64,000 bases of DNA from Tenrec ecaudatus. Lineage: Eukaryota > Chordata > Mammalia > Afrosoricida > Tenrecidae. The notes below the pieces were generated by a model. That model was given only the letters and a program-made list of their open reading frames with translations, was not told the DNA's origin and made no database searches. Location of the stretch: positions 78,905,700 to 78,969,699 of the forward strand of contig NC_134546.1 in assembly GCF_050624435.1 (NCBI RefSeq), written 5' to 3'. Of the stretch, positions 1 through 10,409 are shown piece by piece (position 1 is the stretch's first letter; each line of letters starts with the position of its first letter). The position numbers and the translations under genes were made by a program.

Positions 1-99
1 GCTCACTCCTTCCTCTTTCCATGTAAAGAGTCCCCATTTCATTTTCATCCAGCCCTTGCTTTATTTCTCAGCTGTAGTTGTGTTGGAAACTTGGAACAC

Positions 100-272
100 A
101 TTTTTCTTTTCTTTAATTTTTAAGTTAAAAAAATCATTTTAATAGGGCTCCTACAGCTCATATCACAATCCATACATCTATCCATTTTGTCTAACATATC
201 TGTACATGTGTTGCTGTCATCATTTTCAAAATATTTTTCTACTTGAGCCCTTGGTGCTGTGCATTTTCAACA
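100..272 (-). mobile_element. Family L (L1-like) 3'-end fragment, antisense
   Basis: The + strand shows the reverse complement of the family tail: an oligo-T-rich start, TTTTAATAGGGCTCCTACAG, TATCACAATCCATACAT, then the ACTTGAGCCC segment. The paralogous site near 12095 is uninterrupted, so this inserted after the V6-unit duplication or was lost from copy 2. Confidence 0.65.
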
Positions 273-339
273 AGACACTACATATTCATCTCCACCCTCC
301 TTCCCCAAACTAACTATCATTCTACCAGGGCCTGTGTAG

Positions 340-655
340 AATACTGTTGTGTGTTTCGACACAGTTTTGCTTATTTTAGGTACCTTTGAGTCTGTTCCAA
401 CTGATACCAATCTTACACAGAACAGAACACTGTCTGATGTTCCACCATCATCACACTTGTTATGCTTGATCTCATTGCTACAGCTATTGTATCAATCCAT
501 GCCACTAGGGATCATCCACTTCTTCACTGATTCTCGACTTTACTAAGCATGGAGTCTTCCACGTACTGCTCTGTACTGATAGCAGGTCAAAGTGTGTGAG
601 GTGAAGTGCCACGATCCTTGCTTCTAGGAAATTCTGTGGCTGTACATCCTCTAAG
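340..655 (-). mobile_element. RTE/BovB-type LINE fragment, antisense
   Basis: The sequence matches the antisense 3' part of afrotherian RTE ORF2, including CAATCCATGCC, TTCTCGACTTTACTAAGCATG and CCTTGCTTCTAGGAAATTCTG. It is paralogous to 12190-12600. No usable reading frame remains. Confidence 0.65.
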
Positions 656-761
656 ATCAATTTATTCTTACAGCCAGTCTTTGAGCCTTTACGAGTGGCA
701 GGACCTAGGTGCCCATGGACTAGCCATAGTCTCCAGACCTTATCCAGCCAACAGTGCTCAT

Positions 762-794
762 AGGCAAATCACTCATGTGATTTCCTGTTTAAAT
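762..794 (+). promoter_or_regulatory. V1 promoter: degenerate octamer, E-box-like site and TTTAAAT box
   Basis: AGGCAAAT at 762-769 differs by one base from the IGHV octamer ATGCAAAT and lies about 85 bp before the V1 start codon. CATGTG follows at 774-779 and an AT-rich TTTAAAT box at 788-794. The same order is conserved upstream of V2. Assignment is by position and motif; activity is inferred. Confidence 0.6.
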
Positions 795-852
795 GCTGTC
801 TCCCCACCAGGGGACTCAAGCGACTGCTGAATCGGGGTTACCTTGATTCAAA

Positions 853-1300
853 ATGTCTGCTTTCTTCCTCCTTCTCCTCATGGTGCTTGGTCTCCCATCG
901 GGTCAGTGTTGGGGGAAGATGGAATTCTACAAGGCATATTCACAGAGAGATAGGGTGTTTAATGTTTATTTTATATATTTCTAGGTGGCCTGGCACAGGT
1001 GCAGCTGCAGGAGTCTGGTCCTCAGATGGTGAGACCTTCACAGACCCTCACTCTCACCTGCACCATCACTGGGGACTCTGTTTCCAGCACCAGTACTACT
1101 TGGGATTGGATCCGGCAGCACCCTGGAAGTGGCCTTGAGTGGATGGGAAGGACTTACTACAGATCAAAGTGGTACAGAGATTACGCGCCATCTCTAAAAG
1201 ATCGTCTAGTCGTCAACCCAGACACATCAAAGAACCAGTTCTCCCTGCAGCTGAGCGCCATGACTGCTGAGGACACAGCCATGTATTACTGTACAAGGAG
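853..1300 (+). CDS. IGHV: V1: IGHV6-like immunoglobulin heavy variable gene, apparently functional
   Basis: Germline segment encoding the antibody heavy-chain variable domain once joined to D and J. Leader exon 853-901 starts with ATG at 853 (peptide begins [15 protein letters not shown]) and ends at a GT donor (902-903). The V exon runs 985-1300 after a TTTCTAG acceptor, and the joined frame is open. The mature chain starts at CAG 996 ([12 protein letters not shown]). It has the first cysteine in LTCTITG, WDWIRQ in FR2, the long CDR2 [12 protein letters not shown], the FR3 motif [13 protein letters not shown], and MYYCTR with the second cysteine at 1290-1292. The RTYYRSKWY loop and the MS...VLGLP leader are IGHV6 hallmarks. 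I see no stop or frameshift. It is close to V2, about 12.5 kb downstream. Functional status is inferred from the intact frame, splice sites and RSS. Confidence 0.93.
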
Positions 1301-1339
1301 CACAGTGAGGGGAAGTCACTGTGAGCCCAGACACAAACC
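1301..1339 (+). promoter_or_regulatory. V1 recombination signal sequence (23-bp spacer)
   Basis: Consensus heptamer CACAGTG (1301-1307), 23-bp spacer (1308-1330) and nonamer ACACAAACC (1331-1339) follow the V coding end directly. This is the RAG1/2 recognition site for V-to-DJ joining. Confidence 0.95.
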
Positions 1340-1362
1340 TCCCCTCCAGGGAAGACATTGGG

Positions 1363-1375
1363 CAGCAGGGGGCGC
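1363..1375 (+). promoter_or_regulatory. CTCF-like motif just 3' of the V1 RSS
   Basis: CAGCAGGGGGCGC lies 23 bp after the nonamer and closely matches the core of the CTCF consensus (CCASYAGRKGGC type), on the + strand. V2 has the same motif at the equivalent place. Binding is inferred from sequence only. Confidence 0.6.
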
Positions 1376-1439
1376 GCAGGACCCACTGAGCACAGACGCC
1401 CAGCACTAGCTAGACAGGCACAGATCAATGATAGGAAGG

Positions 1440-2130
1440 ACTACCAGTTGGAATCAGGCTCCATGGAGAGGTTTTCTTACTATAAATTTTCTCCTCGCTG
1501 CGGACTTAAAAGGAGGAACTAGTATTTTCTGTTCACAGTACAAACACTAAAGTGACTCTAATACTTCATTGTCATCTTATAGAATCCATTTGCCTTCTTG
1601 AAAAACAGGTTATCATGGTAATTCTCACCCTATCCATTACTCAAAAAAAGGTTGACAATAAAATACAGGCATGTCCAGATTCATGCGAGCAATGTAAGGT
1701 TTTAAATTTACTGAGCTCAGTGACATACTACCGCCCAGGGTCAGGTCTCTGAAGGTTTCTTTCTGCATTGTTCCTAGTGTAATATTGGCAACGAATGACT
1801 AGTGATCTCTGTGTCTGAGAAAAAATTGGTGGTGACTTCTGGGGCTAAATTTGTGACGCATCCTTAGTGATGCTTGCTACCCATTGTCTCCCTTTATGCA
1901 GAAACAGTGTTCCAGGCATAGAGAGGCCCCTGACACTGGGAACGGGTGAACTGGACTGACCTGTCTGGTGGGTGGAGTCATTAGTAAGATTACTAATTGG
2001 AGTCACAATGAAGGGAGCACTCATTGGAAGTACATCTTTTATTTCAAAAGATAGTAAATGTGTCACAAGAGGAGGAAATGAAAGCTAATTTCTCAGAATG
2101 TTCTTTAGGCCCTGTTTTCAGCAGATGCCA
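1440..2130 (+). repeat. V1 3' flank, paralogous to the V4 3' flank (59570-60240)
   Basis: From about 1730 (GGGTCAGGTCTCTGAAGG) to about 2040 (CACTCATTGGAAG) this non-coding sequence aligns by eye, with gaps, to 59920-60210 downstream of V4. The shared flank suggests that the IGHV6-like and IGHV4-like genes descend from one duplicated unit. It contains no gene I recognise. Confidence 0.55.
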
Positions 2131-2139
2131 GGGAATGAA

Positions 2140-2555
2140 GTCAGTGAGGCTTTCCTCTCAGAAGCTGTGGCTTCCCCACCTTGCCAGCCCCTCTCTAGGG
2201 ACACTGTGCACAGTGATTCTTGGGAAACTTACTGCATTGGAACCTGCCTTTTCTTCATTGGAAAGGGCTTTGTCTTTGTCTGTCTTTCACCATCTATCCA
2301 AAGACAGACATCAGAATGATAGATAGTAATGAGATCTCAGTTTATACTACAGGATACTTACTAGTGCCATTTGTTGTCAAAGTTAGAAATGTTATTGAAA
2401 AAAAATTCTGTTTGAATGTATATTTTCTTCACACCCTCCAATGTGTTTTGAGCTTTTCATTTTAATGAATACTCAGAAATGTATACTTATTCAATAATTT
2501 TCCCTTAGAATAACCAAGAAAACATTTTCTATGCCAATATTATTGTTTGGAATCA
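2140..2555. other. Spacer with no recognised feature
   Basis: AT-rich non-coding sequence between the V1 flank and an L1 ORF2 remnant. The short open frames here have no recognisable domain. I see no RNA gene. Confidence 0.5.
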
Positions 2556-2559
2556 TATA

Positions 2560-3995
2560 ATTATTAACAAGATTGTCAAGGAAAATGCAAAGAATGAAGA
2601 AAAAAAGTAAAGCTAATCCAAAAGAAAAACAACAAGTGCAAAGTATAAAGACTGACAAAAAATAACAAAAATTAAGAGAAAACATATAAAATGAACTCAG
2701 AGCAGAAAAATGGAAGGAAAAAAGTAACTCCACAAAGGGCAGGAAAGCAGAAAGACAACCGAATGCATAATGACAGCAATAAATGAGTACACATGAATAA
2801 TGACATTGAATATAAATGGATTCAATGCACTTCTCAAGAGGCAGAGAGAAACATTATGGATAAGGAATTGGATGCATAAATCTGTGCTTACAATAAATAC
2901 ATTTGAGCCATAAAGTCAAATATAATCTAAAAATTAAATATAGAAGAAAATATATCAAGAAAATGGCAATAAAAAAGCAAGGGTAACAATATTAACCAAT
3001 GACAATTTTAAAATGCGGTACTGGATATACAAATTAATAATAAAATAGATTTCAATGCCAAATCTTAATAGGAGATAAATAAGGGCATTATATGAAAGAA
3101 GGAACAAAAGAGCAAGAAGAGAAATAATAAATACATATGCATTCAATGTCAGACCTTCAAAATATATTAATTCAAACTTCATAGTCTTAAATATAGAAAT
3201 ACATAATTTTACAGTAATAGAGTTAAATAAACCCCACTTGGTTTTACAAAACAACTCAAAGGATCGACTGGATAATAAATCAGCACAGTAACAGAAGAAC
3301 TACTTAACACAATTTACTGGCCTCTTAGACATATAGGAAACATACTATCCAGGAAAACCTCAGTGAGCCTTCTTCTCAAGTTCATATGTACCATTCTTCA
3401 GGACAGAGCATACTTTAGGCTACAATGCTAGCATTAATACATTTAAAAATTGTGATATTACAAATAAAATTTTTACTTCACAACATTATGAAATTAGATA
3501 TGAACAATAGGAAGATACTTAGAAATGGTAGGATTAAGGGATTAAGATTTTAAATTCGTTACAAAAATGAAAATAAGCATACAAAAAGCCTTGGTACACA
3601 GCAGAAGCAGTACTAAGGACACATGTTATGAACAATGCATGAAGATATCAAAAAAGGAAACAGAAGTCAGCATGTTAACATAACACCTTCAATAATTAGA
3701 ACAAAAAGAGCAAAGTAAAATATCAGTCACCAAAAGATAATAAATATTAAAGAATGGAGCAGAAATAAATGAAAATGAAACAAGGAAATAATCAGTAAAA
3801 CAAGAAGTTAATTTTTCAAAATTATTTACAAATTTTGAGAAACTACTGGTAAACGTATTAAAGTAAATGGAATAGGAAAAACAAATATTCAAAATAAGAA
3901 ATGAAAAGGTCAATATCACCACAGAACCAAAACTATGAAGATCACAAGAGTCAATTTGAAAATTTAGAATAAGTGGACATGTTTCTAGGTAAACA
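2560..3995 (+). mobile_element. Ancient L1 ORF2 remnant (sense), heavily degraded
   Basis: A-rich sequence in the style of an old mammalian L1 ORF2. Readable landmarks are TTGAATATAAATGGATTCAA near 2808, GGCAATAAAAAAGCAAGGGT near 2964, and CAATATCACCACAGAACC near 3912. These follow the order of the endonuclease-to-reverse-transcriptase part of L1 ORF2. Many stops and indels are present, so it is a fossil. No TSD was identified. Confidence 0.6.
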
Positions 3996-4002
3996 CTACC
4001 TA

Positions 4003-6050
4003 TATTTTAAAAAAATCATGTTATTGTGGGCTCATACAACTCTTATCAAGATCTATTCATCCATCCATTGTGTCAAATACATTTGTACATTTGTTGTCAT
4101 CATCATTCTCAAAACATTTGCTTTCTATTTGAGCCCTTTGTATCAGCTCCTCATTTCCCCCCCACTCCCGCCTCCCTCATGAACCATTGATAATTTACAA
4201 ATTATTATTATTTTGTCATATCTTACACTGTCCAACATCTCCCTTCACCCACTTTTCTGTTGTCCACACCCAGGGATAAGGTTATGTGTAGATCCTTGTA
4301 ATTGGTTCCCCTTTTCCACCACACCTTCTTCCCACCCTCCTGGTTTCACCACTCTCTCCACTGGTCCTGAAGTGATCATCTGTCCTGGATTCCCTGTGTT
4401 TCCAGTTCCTATCTGTACCAGATTACATCCTCTCGTCTGGTCGGATTTGTAAGGTAGAATTGGGATCATGATAGTTGGAGGGGGGGGGTTAAGATCTACA
4501 GGAAAGTTGTATGTTCCATTGTTGCTACACTGTCCTCTGACTGGTTCATTTCCTCCCCTTCTGAAGGAGGATGTCCAGTTGCCTGCATTTGGGCTTTGGC
4601 TCCCCATTCTGCACTTCCTCTCATTCACAATTCTATGATATTTTTGTTCTTTGATGCTTGGTACCTGATCCCTTCGACACCTTGTGATCATTCAGGCTGG
4701 TGGGCTTCTTCCATGTGGACTTTGTTGCTTCGGAGCTAGATGGCTGCTTGGTTACCGTCAAACCTTTAAGACCCCGGATGTTGTATCTTTTGATAGCTGG
4801 GCATCATCAGCTTTCTTCACCACATTTGCTTATGCACCCATTTGTCTTCAGCGATAGTGTAGGGAAGGTGAGCATCATGGAATGCCACGTTAATAGAGCA
4901 AAGTGTCCTTGCATTGAGGGAGTACTTGAGTGGAGGTCCAATGTCCATCTGCTACCTGAATACTAAACTTATAAATATATGCACATAGACTTATTTCCAC
5001 ATCATCATATGTAAATATATTTACATATGCACATGCCTGTTTTTAGAACTCTATAAATGTCATTTGCCTCCTAGTTCTTTCCTCTATTTCCTTTTACTTC
5101 CCTTTTGTCCCACCATCATGCTCAGCCTTCATTTGGGTTTCAGTAATTCCTCTCATTTACATTGTGCTTGATCAATCCCTATGAGGTTTCTTACATCCTC
5201 CTTGCCACTGATTTTGGATCCCTTTTTGTTCCCTTGTCCATAGGTTTGTTAACACCACTTCCTTTCCCCCGCCCCCCCTCTTTTGCCCCCCTAGACCATT
5301 GGTCATGTTGTTTTCTTCTCCAGATTGTTTATCCTAGCCTATCTTATCAAGATAGATCTTCAGAAATAACAATATGCACAAAAAACAAGACAGAGAAAGA
5401 CAAAGCAACAAAAGAAAATGACAAAAACCACAAAACAAGGACAAATATAGAAAAACATGTAAATAGTTCAAGGTCTGTTTGTTTACCTTAAGGAGTGTTT
5501 TCTGGTTGAGTCTGATGGGGTGTCACCCCTGGCCCCAAAGTCTCTTTGTGGTATTCCCTCGGGACTTCCTTGCTCTGCTCCCCTTGCTGTTCTGTTGCAT
5601 GCCCTTAGTGTTTTGCCTTGGTGTGGTGGGGTCAGATAGACCACAATGTCCACATTGAGTCTCTAGTGTTGTCCCTTGTAGGGTTCTGGACCAGTGAGGG
5701 ATGTCATGTCTCTTAGTGGGGCTGGCCATATGGTTCTCTCTGTGCTTTGGCTGCTCTGAACAGGGATATCGTTCTCAAGGCTTGGTGGGTCAGGATGTGT
5801 TCCACACTCTCTTCCTCCCCCTTCATTGCTCCCGTGTGCTTTGATCAGACATGTTCCTCTCCCTGACCTGTAGCTTCAGTGCTGTCCTCTGAAGTAAATA
5901 ATTTTGGTGGGATGGGAGCCTACCATGTAGTTGGGATTGGGCACAGCCCCTCAACACTACCTATCTAAGTTAACAAAGTCTGATGTCAAAATGTCAACTG
6001 ATGCATAAAAAATAAGAATTAAATCATACACTGTAAAAAATGTTCAAGCT
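4003..6050 (-). mobile_element. Family L (L1-like) long 3' region, antisense, ~2 kb
   Basis: This is the longest antisense copy of family L here. The + strand starts with the complement of the A-tailed end (TGGGCTCATACAACTCTTAT) and runs through GATCCCTTCGACACC, AGATGGCTGCTTGG and GCATCATCAGCTTTCTTCAC to AAAATGTCAACTGATGC. The other ~2-kb copy (29727-31667, sense) ends in an AATAAA-containing, A-rich tail. I infer an L1 3' UTR because of the poly(A) tail, 5'-truncated copies and absence of the RTE-type tail. The open frame on the minus strand at 4245-4691 is incidental. Confidence 0.6.
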
Positions 6051-6129
6051 CTAAAAAGACTAGACCTCTATAACTGCACTGGAAAACAGTTATCATTGGT
6101 TGTTGATTAGTTTGACTCAAATATGGCCT

Positions 6130-6375
6130 AAATATGAATACAATTATAAACATGAATATGTATGGAAGTAGAGATATTAATGTGAATACAAATAGGAACA
6201 TGAATATTAATGTAAACATAATTGAAAATAAAAACATGAATAACAATCTGTGTGAATATGAATATGCATGTAATGTAAATACAAATCTAAATTTAAATAT
6301 ACCTATGAATCTAAACATGAATGTGAGCATAAATAAGAATATGAACATGACTGTGAATATCAATATGAGGAAATA
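6130..6375. repeat. Degenerate AAYATG-type hexamer repeat
   Basis: About 245 bp are built from 6-base words such as AATATG, AACATG, AATACA and AATGTA in register. Because the period is a multiple of three, it keeps frames open on both strands (an Asn/Met-rich one on +, a Phe/Leu/Ile-rich one on -). These frames are artefacts of the repeat. Confidence 0.7.
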
Positions 6376-6775
6376 TATGTTAAAGCAAATAATTAAATAC
6401 AAGTATTATATAAAATCAAAATATATTCAATATATTTGTAATGTGTTATTTGAATATATACTCAATATATTCAAAACATGAGTATGTATGTGGAAATAAA
6501 TACATATGCCACTTTGAGGGTCCCTTGTACATATACACCAGATTTATTACTGCTGAAAACAGAAATCTTAAATAAAAAGCTATTTCCTGATAGTGTCCAT
6601 TTATGTCTTTTAATGCTCAAGTCAGTGTTTTCCCTTTTTTCAAACACTTTCTGCAGGACTCCAATCGCATTCTTTTAAATGTCCTTTGCATTTGGGGAAC
6701 AAAAATAAAACTGAAGGAGAATATTAGGGATACAGAGTGGATGAAATAAAGTTTTCTTACTTCCAGTCAATGGTC
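6376..6775. other. AT-rich spacer, nothing recognised
   Basis: AT-rich sequence with several short TA-rich runs. No gene, SINE or LINE signature that I can identify. Confidence 0.5.
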
Positions 6776-6778
6776 CTT

Positions 6779-6900
6779 TCAATATCCTCCCCAAAAACCG
6801 TAATTTTGGTCATCAATTTTCCTGCAGTCTTCCTTACTCATTGTCCAGGTTTCACAGGCATATGAGACATTGATTCTCAAAGTGAAATTGCACTGCCCTA
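6779..6900 (-). mobile_element. RTE/BovB-type LINE fragment, antisense
   Basis: CAGTCTTCCTTACTCATTGT followed by CCAGGTTTCACAGGCATATG matches the antisense of the RTE ORF2 stretch that appears in sense orientation near 14060. It is short and degraded. Confidence 0.6.
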
Positions 6901-6934
6901 TAATATAGGTTCCCTGAGGTAGATGGTTATAAAA

Positions 6935-7065
6935 ACACTCAATGGTGCAGTAGACTAAGTATTTGTTGCCAACCACAAGGCTAGGGGTTCAAACCCAGCA
7001 GCTACTCCCTGAGAGAAAGATTAAGTTATGTGTTCCATAAATATTGAGAGCCCCGGGAAACGTCT
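6935..7065 (+). mobile_element. AfroSINE-like tRNA-derived SINE
   Basis: GGTGCAGTAGACTAAGTATT, a B-box-like GGGGTTCAAACCCAGCAGC and CTCCCTGAGAGAAAGAT follow the tRNA-derived head of afrotherian SINEs. The 3' end is poorly preserved. This is one of the main clues to an afrotherian source. Confidence 0.65.
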
Positions 7066-7528
7066 ACGTCTTACACCTGCCTGCATGCAACTTACCAAGA
7101 ACCAGCTCCATGTGATCCATGAATTTATCAAGCTGTTCATGGTCCCCATGTTTTATACCATTCAGTGACACTAATATACAAATACCTGGCATGTTTAAAT
7201 GCAGCATTTCCACAAGGGAACTCCAGAACCTTCTTAGCCAGGGTGAGCTTTCAGAGGCAGCTTTATCAGATTTATTATAAATAAACCTCTATGGGATAAT
7301 TGGTATTTTTAAAACAATGTTAACTTTGCCAATGGTAAAGAATCTAAATGTGTATAAGAAAATCTTTAGACTAAAATACATGAAAGTTCACCTTTACAGA
7401 TTTGAAACTGTTCAAGGATACAAAACAAAGGGCAAAGACATGCAGATGTTTCCCTTGAAGAGGTAGCATATGAGCAAGAACCACTATTACTCAAGGAACA
7501 AGTTAAAAGTACTCTAAGAGCATCAGTC
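7066..7528. other. Spacer, nothing recognised
   Basis: Non-coding sequence between a SINE and the TSD of the next L1-like insertion. No convincing gene or repeat family. Confidence 0.45.
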
Positions 7529-7543
7529 AAAAAAGTAGGCCCA

Positions 7544-8718
7544 ATCTAGCTCAGAAGCAACAAAGTCCACATGGAAGAACACACCAGCCTGTGTGATTGA
7601 GTGGTCCCAAAGGGATCAGTTACCAGGCATCAAAGAACAAAAAATCATATCATTGACTGCACACCTCCATGATAGGATCGCTGAAGACAAATGGGTGCAT
7701 AAGCAAATGTGGTGAAGAAAGCTGATGGTGCCCGGCTATCAAAAGAGATAGTGTCTGGGGTTTTAAAGGCTTGAAGGTGAACAAGCAGCCATCTAGCTCA
7801 GAAGCAAAAAAGCCCACATGGAAGAAGCACACCGGCCAGTGCGATCGCGAGGTGCCAAGGGACCAGGTATAAGGCATCATGCAAAAACAACAACAACGAT
7901 ATAAGTGTGTGTATATATGTGTATATGTATATGTATATATATACCATATTAAATGAAGGGGGAAGTGCAGAGTGGAGACCCAAGGCCCAAGTGTCGGCCA
8001 ATGGAGATCCCCTCATAGAGGCGTTTAGGAGAGGAGATGGGTTAATTAGGGTGCGAGGTAGTACCAATGAAGAACACAGCTTTCCCCCAGATCCTGGATG
8101 CTTCCTCCCCCCAACTACCATGATCCGAATTCTACCTTGCAGGCCTGGATAGGACAGAGGCTGTACACTGGTACATATGAGGGCTGGAGGTACAGGGAAT
8201 CCAGGGTGGATGATACCTTCAGGACCAAGGGTGTGAGGGACGATGCTGAGAGAGTGGAGGGTGAGTGGGTTGGAAAGGGGGAACTGATTACAAGGATCCA
8301 CATGTGACCTCTTCCCTGGGAGAGGGACAGCAGAGAAGGGGAGAAGGGAGACTCCGGATAGGGCAAGATATGACAAAATAACGATGTATAAATTACCAAG
8401 GGCACATGAGGGAGGGGGGAAATGGGAGGGAGGGGAAAAAAAAGAGGACCTGATGCAAGGGGCTTAAGTGGAGAGCAAATGCCTTGAGAATGATTGGGGC
8501 AGGGAATGTATGGATGTGCTTTATACAATTGATGTATGTATATGTATGGATGGTGATAAGAGTTGTATGGGTCCCTAATAAAATGTAAAAAAAGAAAAGA
8601 GGAGAAAAAAATGATTAGGGCAAAGACTGTACAGATGTGCTTTATACAATTGATGTATGTATATGTATGAACTGTGATAAGAATTGTATGAGCCCCTAAT
8701 AAATTGTTAAAATTAAAA
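7544..8718 (+). mobile_element. Family L insertion with 15-bp TSD, internal rearrangement and doubled 3' tail
   Basis: Flanked by the direct repeat AAAAAAGTAGGCCCA (7529-7543 and 8719-8733), a clear target-site duplication. The first ~110 bp (from ATCTAGCTCAGAAGC) belong 3' of the following block, and the same words recur at 7793. The body reaches CCCTAATAAAATG near 8585. After an A-rich linker (AAAAAAAGAAAAGAGG), a second terminal segment (8612-8715, ATGATTAGGGCAAAG to CCCTAATAAATTG) follows. This is one of the youngest-looking insertions here. Minus-strand open frames in it are not genes. Confidence 0.75.
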
Positions 8719-8854
8719 AAAAAAGTAGGCCCAGGGAACTGTGGAATGCGAAGTGAATTGCTTCAACAAGCAGATGAGGCACTGGAAGCACGTACTCATC
8801 CATGCCACGTAATATTTAACACAGTTTAGTGTCCAACTGACTAAAAGTGATTAC

Positions 8855-9245
8855 ACACACACACAATGTCTTGTCAACTTGAAGATATAGAAATGAAGAG
8901 GTAGAGTTTAGCAAGGATGATCCTGGGAACGTCCTCTCTCTATTTTCACCTTCCTGTTGAGGAGCCACTAGGCGTCCTGCCAAAGCCCTAGAAATGCATC
9001 TACCAGCATTGGATCAACAGAAATCTGTAGTTTCCAGGCTGTGCTTCCTGCACTCTGCATCATTGCTTCTGGCTGTGTGAGTCTCAAGAGGGATTTGTGG
9101 ACTAAAAAAATATTGGACTTATGGACTTGATCTGGACTGGGTTGAAATTTTTGTTTGATATATTATCACTCCTTGATATATAGCCCTTTCTTAGAAATAT
9201 ATGAGTGTCACTAGGTTTAATTCTATGGTCACCCTGGCCTAACAC
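8855..9245 (+). mobile_element. Family A repeat (~0.4 kb, LTR-like), sense
   Basis: Diagnostic words in order: TGTCAACTTGAAGATAT, CTTCCTG, GCATCATTGC, TTGGACTTATGGACTTGA, CTGGACTGGGTTGA, then CACCCTGGCCTAACACA at the end. It belongs to the nine-copy family whose intact ends look like TG...CA. No coding capacity. Confidence 0.6.
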
Positions 9246-9285
9246 ACACACACACACACACTCACACACACACACACACACACAC
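9242..9285. repeat. (CA)n microsatellite
   Basis: Nearly perfect CA run with one CT interruption, at the 3' end of the adjacent family A copy. Confidence 0.95.
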
Positions 9286-9299
9286 TGAGTGAAACAATT

Positions 9300-9785
9300 T
9301 TTCAGACAGATGAAAATCTTGGAATGATAGGTACACACTGTGAAAATTATTTTCTTTTAAGTAAGTTCTTGTTTCAGAGCTTCCATTCTTAAGGCCCTAA
9401 ATGCCAATGAGACAGACCGGGTATACGGGCCCCAGATAATGGCAAGAGGATAGAGAAAGCTTTATGCACTGAGATAAGTTTTTGACTTAGCTAGTACCCA
9501 TAATAACTCGTTCCTGTACACAGCCAGGAGAATCAGTGAGGCAAGGTAGAGGGGGTTAGCTTGGGGTTGGAGTTATGGAGAATTGAATTTATTGCTAAAT
9601 TAAAGCTAAACAGAGTATAACATTCTCCTAACTAGTTTATATTTCTACCAAAACAACAGTAGATATATTCTTCAAGATCCTCTCTATAGAGTTCATGGTA
9701 CTTTCAGCATCCTTGACCAGCAAAGAGCCTCACATGGGGCTTTCAGTGAAGTTAAGACTCAGCCAAGACCGATAACAAAATCATA
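9300..9785. other. Spacer, nothing recognised
   Basis: Unique-looking non-coding sequence. No gene or named repeat was identified. Confidence 0.45.
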
Positions 9786-9789
9786 CCCA

Positions 9790-10405
9790 ATGGGAATGGG
9801 GGTGGGGGGCATGGAGTGGAGACCCAATGAACATCTGTAGACAATTGGACAACCCTCACAGAAGGCTCACAGGGAAGAGATGAGCCAGTCAGGGTGCAGT
9901 AAAGCTCTGATGAACCACACAACTTTCCTCTATTTCTTTGGTGCTCCTTTCACCCCACTATCATGACCTCAGTACTACCTTAGAAATCAGATTAGATCAG
10001 AGCATGCACACTACTACAGATAAGAGCCTGCAACACAGGGAATCCAGGATAGATAAACCCCTCAGGGCCAACAATGAGATTAGAAATACCAGGCGGATTA
10101 GGGAGGAAAAAGGGGGAATTGATCACAAGGATCAACTTAGAACCCCCTCTCAGGAGGACGAACAGAAAAGTGAGTGAGGGGATATGGAGGAAGATGTTAG
10201 ATATAATAATAATAATTCATAACTTATGAAGTGTTCGTGTGGGAGGGTGGGCAGGGGAGGAAGGGGGAAGAAATGGGGAACTGATATCAAAGAGAATGCT
10301 TTGAAAATGATGATGGCAACATATGTGTAAAAGTGCTTGACACATGGATGAATGTATGGATTGTGATAAGTGATGTAAGAGTCATGTATAAAAATATTTT
10401 AAAAA
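9790..10405 (+). mobile_element. Family L 3'-end copy, sense
   Basis: Runs from GGAGTGGAGACCCAATGAAC through CCCTCACAGAAGG, GACCTCAGTACTACC and GAATCCAGGATAGAT to GGATTGTGATAAGTG and an A-rich tail. Single 3' tail, 5'-truncated. The exact TSD is unclear. Confidence 0.65.
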
Positions 10406-10409
10406 ATAC

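Larger units (their letters stand above)
1..1430 (+). repeat. Tandem V6 unit, copy 1 (paralogue of 11985-13960)
   Basis: The segment from GCTCACTCCTTCC through the V1 gene matches 11985-13960 in order: an LTR-like tail, an RTE-type LINE fragment, a promoter, V1. Copy 1 carries a family L insertion at about 100-270 that copy 2 lacks. It also lacks about 640 bp present in copy 2 between the RTE fragment and the promoter (12540-13190). Confidence 0.75.

Noticed and set aside
4245..4691. 148-codon minus-strand open frame
   Set aside because: Part of the L1-like 3' region. Not preserved as open in the other copies (for example 31080-31440).
6130..6375. CRISPR-like array
   Set aside because: A simple degenerate hexamer repeat without spacers, in a mammalian genome.
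6935..7000. Possible tRNA gene (B-box-like GGTTCAAACCC)
   Set aside because: It is the tRNA-derived head of a SINE; no complete cloverleaf.
7798..8376. 192-codon minus-strand open frame
   Set aside because: Lies wholly inside a family L insertion, antisense to it; low-complexity Pro/Ser/Leu content and no domain.
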